From positions 1 to 5,666 of the forward strand of contig QMZF01000088.1 in assembly GCA_003663055.1 (NCBI GenBank): DNA of 5,666 bases, written 5' to 3'. The notes under the pieces were generated by a model. That model was not told where the DNA came from, made no database searches, and worked only from the letters and a program-made list of their open reading frames with translations. The DNA is from Archaeoglobales archaeon. Its GTDB lineage: Archaea > Halobacteriota > Archaeoglobi > Archaeoglobales > Archaeoglobaceae. The translations under genes and the position numbers were made by a program. Shown one piece after another: positions 4,786-5,666 of this stretch. Position 1 is the stretch's first letter. Every line of letters starts with the position of its first letter.

Positions 4786-5376
4786 ATGAAGATTTTTCTT
4801 GATGCCAATATCATAGCAGATTGGATTTTGATTAAAAATAAAGCACAAGAAGTAACCGATGAAACCGAGGACAACGTACTAACTGAAAGATATAGGTATA
4901 TGGGCTATTCATATAAATTGATTGAAAAAATACGATCATTGGGGCTAAAAGCTTACACATCCCAACTGTCCATTGCAGAAGTCTTTTCAGTTATATATGA
5001 TGATGTGATAAATTTGAAGCTGTTTATGAAAGCTATTCCAACAGCAGCATGGAATTGGCTAAGTATTAGAGAAAAGGAACTACTCGATGATGAGGAAGCC
5101 TATGAGATCTATGAGGGAATACTAGAGAGATTTGATGAATTGTTCTTAAATGTGGAAATAGTTGATGAGGTTCTTGATTTAGAACTTCTAAGCCATCTAA
5201 TTTTAAAGTTAGGGTTGAGAACACATGATGCTTTGTTACTTACTACAGCAATTCTTAACGGGATGGATTACTTTGTTACGAGGGATGAAAGATTAATTAG
5301 AAAAACAAGAAAACTCAAAAAAATGCCTAAAATAGTAATTCTAAGACCCCAAAGCTTACTGAGCAAAATTGGCTAG
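4786..5376 (+). CDS. Long PIN-domain nuclease, partner of the small basic protein
   Basis: This 196-residue protein opens with the PIN signature MKIFLDANIIADW (D6, N8). Further acidic residues fit the catalytic set: E65 (LSIAEVFS), D148 (LRTHDALLLTTAIL) and D167 (FVTRDERLIRKT). The end (PKIVILRPQSLL) resembles the last strand of VapC-like proteins. It is much longer than a usual VapC of about 130 residues, because of an insertion after the first helix (about 18-40, acidic and Tyr-rich) and a long acidic helical segment (about 70-127). A metal-dependent RNase activity is likely from the fold. The start is the first ATG after the basic gene, six bases from its stop, so the two are surely co-transcribed, though its own Shine-Dalgarno is poor. 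The acidic inserts could bind the basic partner. The gene is AT-rich. It could be a toxin, or an RNA-processing enzyme. Confidence 0.82.
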   Translation: MKIFLDANIIADWILIKNKAQEVTDETEDNVLTERYRYMGYSYKLIEKIRSLGLKAYTSQLSIAEVFSVIYDDVINLKLFMKAIPTAAWNWLSIREKELLDDEEAYEIYEGILERFDELFLNVEIVDEVLDLELLSHLILKLGLRTHDALLLTTAILNGMDYFVTRDERLIRKTRKLKKMPKIVILRPQSLLSKIG

Positions 5377-5542
5377 AAGAAATTTATGTGAGGTGAAATC
5401 TCTCTGGTAGAAATGTTAAAATTGTAGAAAAATATTAGTCGTTCCTACTGCAGCGGACACGTCTAACGTTCTAACAATATAAGAATCATGTTCCTTAAAA
5501 GTTTTAGACGTGAAAGTGACGGGATCGTGTGGTACTACTAAA
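5377..5542. other. Convergent intergenic region
   Basis: This 166-base stretch lies between the ends of two converging genes. No gene of useful length is seen. It contains an inverted repeat listed separately, a short repeat TCTAACGTTCTAAC (5462-5475) and a small palindrome TAAAAGTTTTA (5496-5506). It may hold bidirectional termination signals or mark the right edge of the AT-rich cassette. Confidence 0.5.
5458..5512. repeat. 9-base perfect inverted repeat with 37-base loop
   Basis: CACGTCTAA at 5458-5466 is exactly reverse-complementary to TTAGACGTG at 5504-5512. The loop is long for a simple terminator hairpin. It could be a structured RNA, a protein-binding site or a cassette boundary. 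Confidence 0.45.
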
Positions 5543-5666
5543 CTAAATTTTAACCCACTCACCAGCCCTCAGCAGGTAGATCTCTCCGCCAGTTCTCGAC
5601 CCAGCAATTAATTCGCATTCCCCTACAATCCTTATAACACCGCCCCGCATCTCGTTTCCAATCCAA
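5543..5666 (-). CDS. fwdC: C-terminal end of a formylmethanofuran dehydrogenase subunit C-like protein (partial)
   Basis: Read on the minus strand from 5665, the frame gives 40 residues to a TAG at 5545-5543. It begins with WIGNEMRGGVIRIVGE and continues with SRTGGEIYLL before ending in EWVKI. The motif G-x2-M-x-G-G-x-I-x-I-x-G followed by GGEIY is the repeat unit of the right-handed beta-helix shared by FwdC/FmdC and the C-terminal domain of glutamate synthase. FwdC is a structural subunit of the tungsten or molybdenum formylmethanofuran dehydrogenase, which interconverts CO2 and formyl-methanofuran in methanogens and Archaeoglobales. FwdC is preferred because the protein ends soon after the last repeat and the setting is archaeal. 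A glutamate synthase-like domain protein remains possible. The other minus-strand frame checked here ends after 35 codons in a Trp/Arg/Cys-rich translation. Confidence 0.62.
   Translation of the reverse strand, partial: WIGNEMRGGVIRIVGECELIAGSRTGGEIYLLRAGEWVKI

Noticed and set aside
4668..4874. Minus-strand 68-codon frame with a run of Phe
   Set aside because: It is the antisense of the polylysine stretch of the small basic gene, which has a strong Shine-Dalgarno on the plus strand.
1..5666. tRNA, rRNA, C/D box RNA or transposase genes
   Set aside because: No T-loop GTTCRANNC motif in a cloverleaf context, no C and D box pair at proper spacing, and no transposase or integrase motif was found by reading both strands.

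Overview
The window reads as ordinary chromosomal DNA of a thermophilic euryarchaeon, most like the Archaeoglobales or a related methanogen-type lineage. The support is archaeal BRE/TATA-type promoter boxes, GAGGTG-type Shine-Dalgarno sites, an AbrB/VapC toxin-antitoxin pair, an iron-sulfur-rich radical SAM enzyme, and at the right edge the C-terminal end of a protein resembling formylmethanofuran dehydrogenase subunit C. The lineage is an inference, because no rRNA or other taxonomic marker is present.

Layout: (1) Positions 1-113 hold the 3' end of a gene for a protein with a C-terminal membrane segment, followed by about 260 bases without a clear gene. (2) Positions 375-2379 hold a radical SAM enzyme with two N-terminal iron-sulfur domains, then a Tat-signal SagB/ThcOx-type (nitroreductase fold) flavoprotein. 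They share a strand and lie 52 bases apart, so they may act together in a redox or modification pathway; no substrate can be read from the sequence. (3) Positions 2399-3078 hold a VapBC-type toxin-antitoxin pair. A perfect 14-base palindrome overlaps its TATA box, which suggests autoregulation. (4) Positions 3124-3759 hold a protein of the endonuclease III (HhH-GPD) fold that keeps an Fe-S cysteine cluster but appears to lack the usual catalytic Lys and Asp. (5) Positions 3760-5376 form a visibly more AT-rich block: a SAP + PD-(D/E)XK nuclease, a 53-residue very basic protein, and a long PIN-domain nuclease six bases after it. This looks like an acquired accessory or defence cassette and is the best candidate here for an undescribed system. 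(6) A 166-base convergent intergenic region with an inverted repeat separates that block from the fwdC-like gene entering from the right on the minus strand.

The window therefore carries two PIN-domain nucleases, one PD-(D/E)XK nuclease and one HhH-GPD protein within about 2.7 kb, next to a redox gene pair. No tRNA, rRNA, CRISPR array, transposase or integrase was seen.
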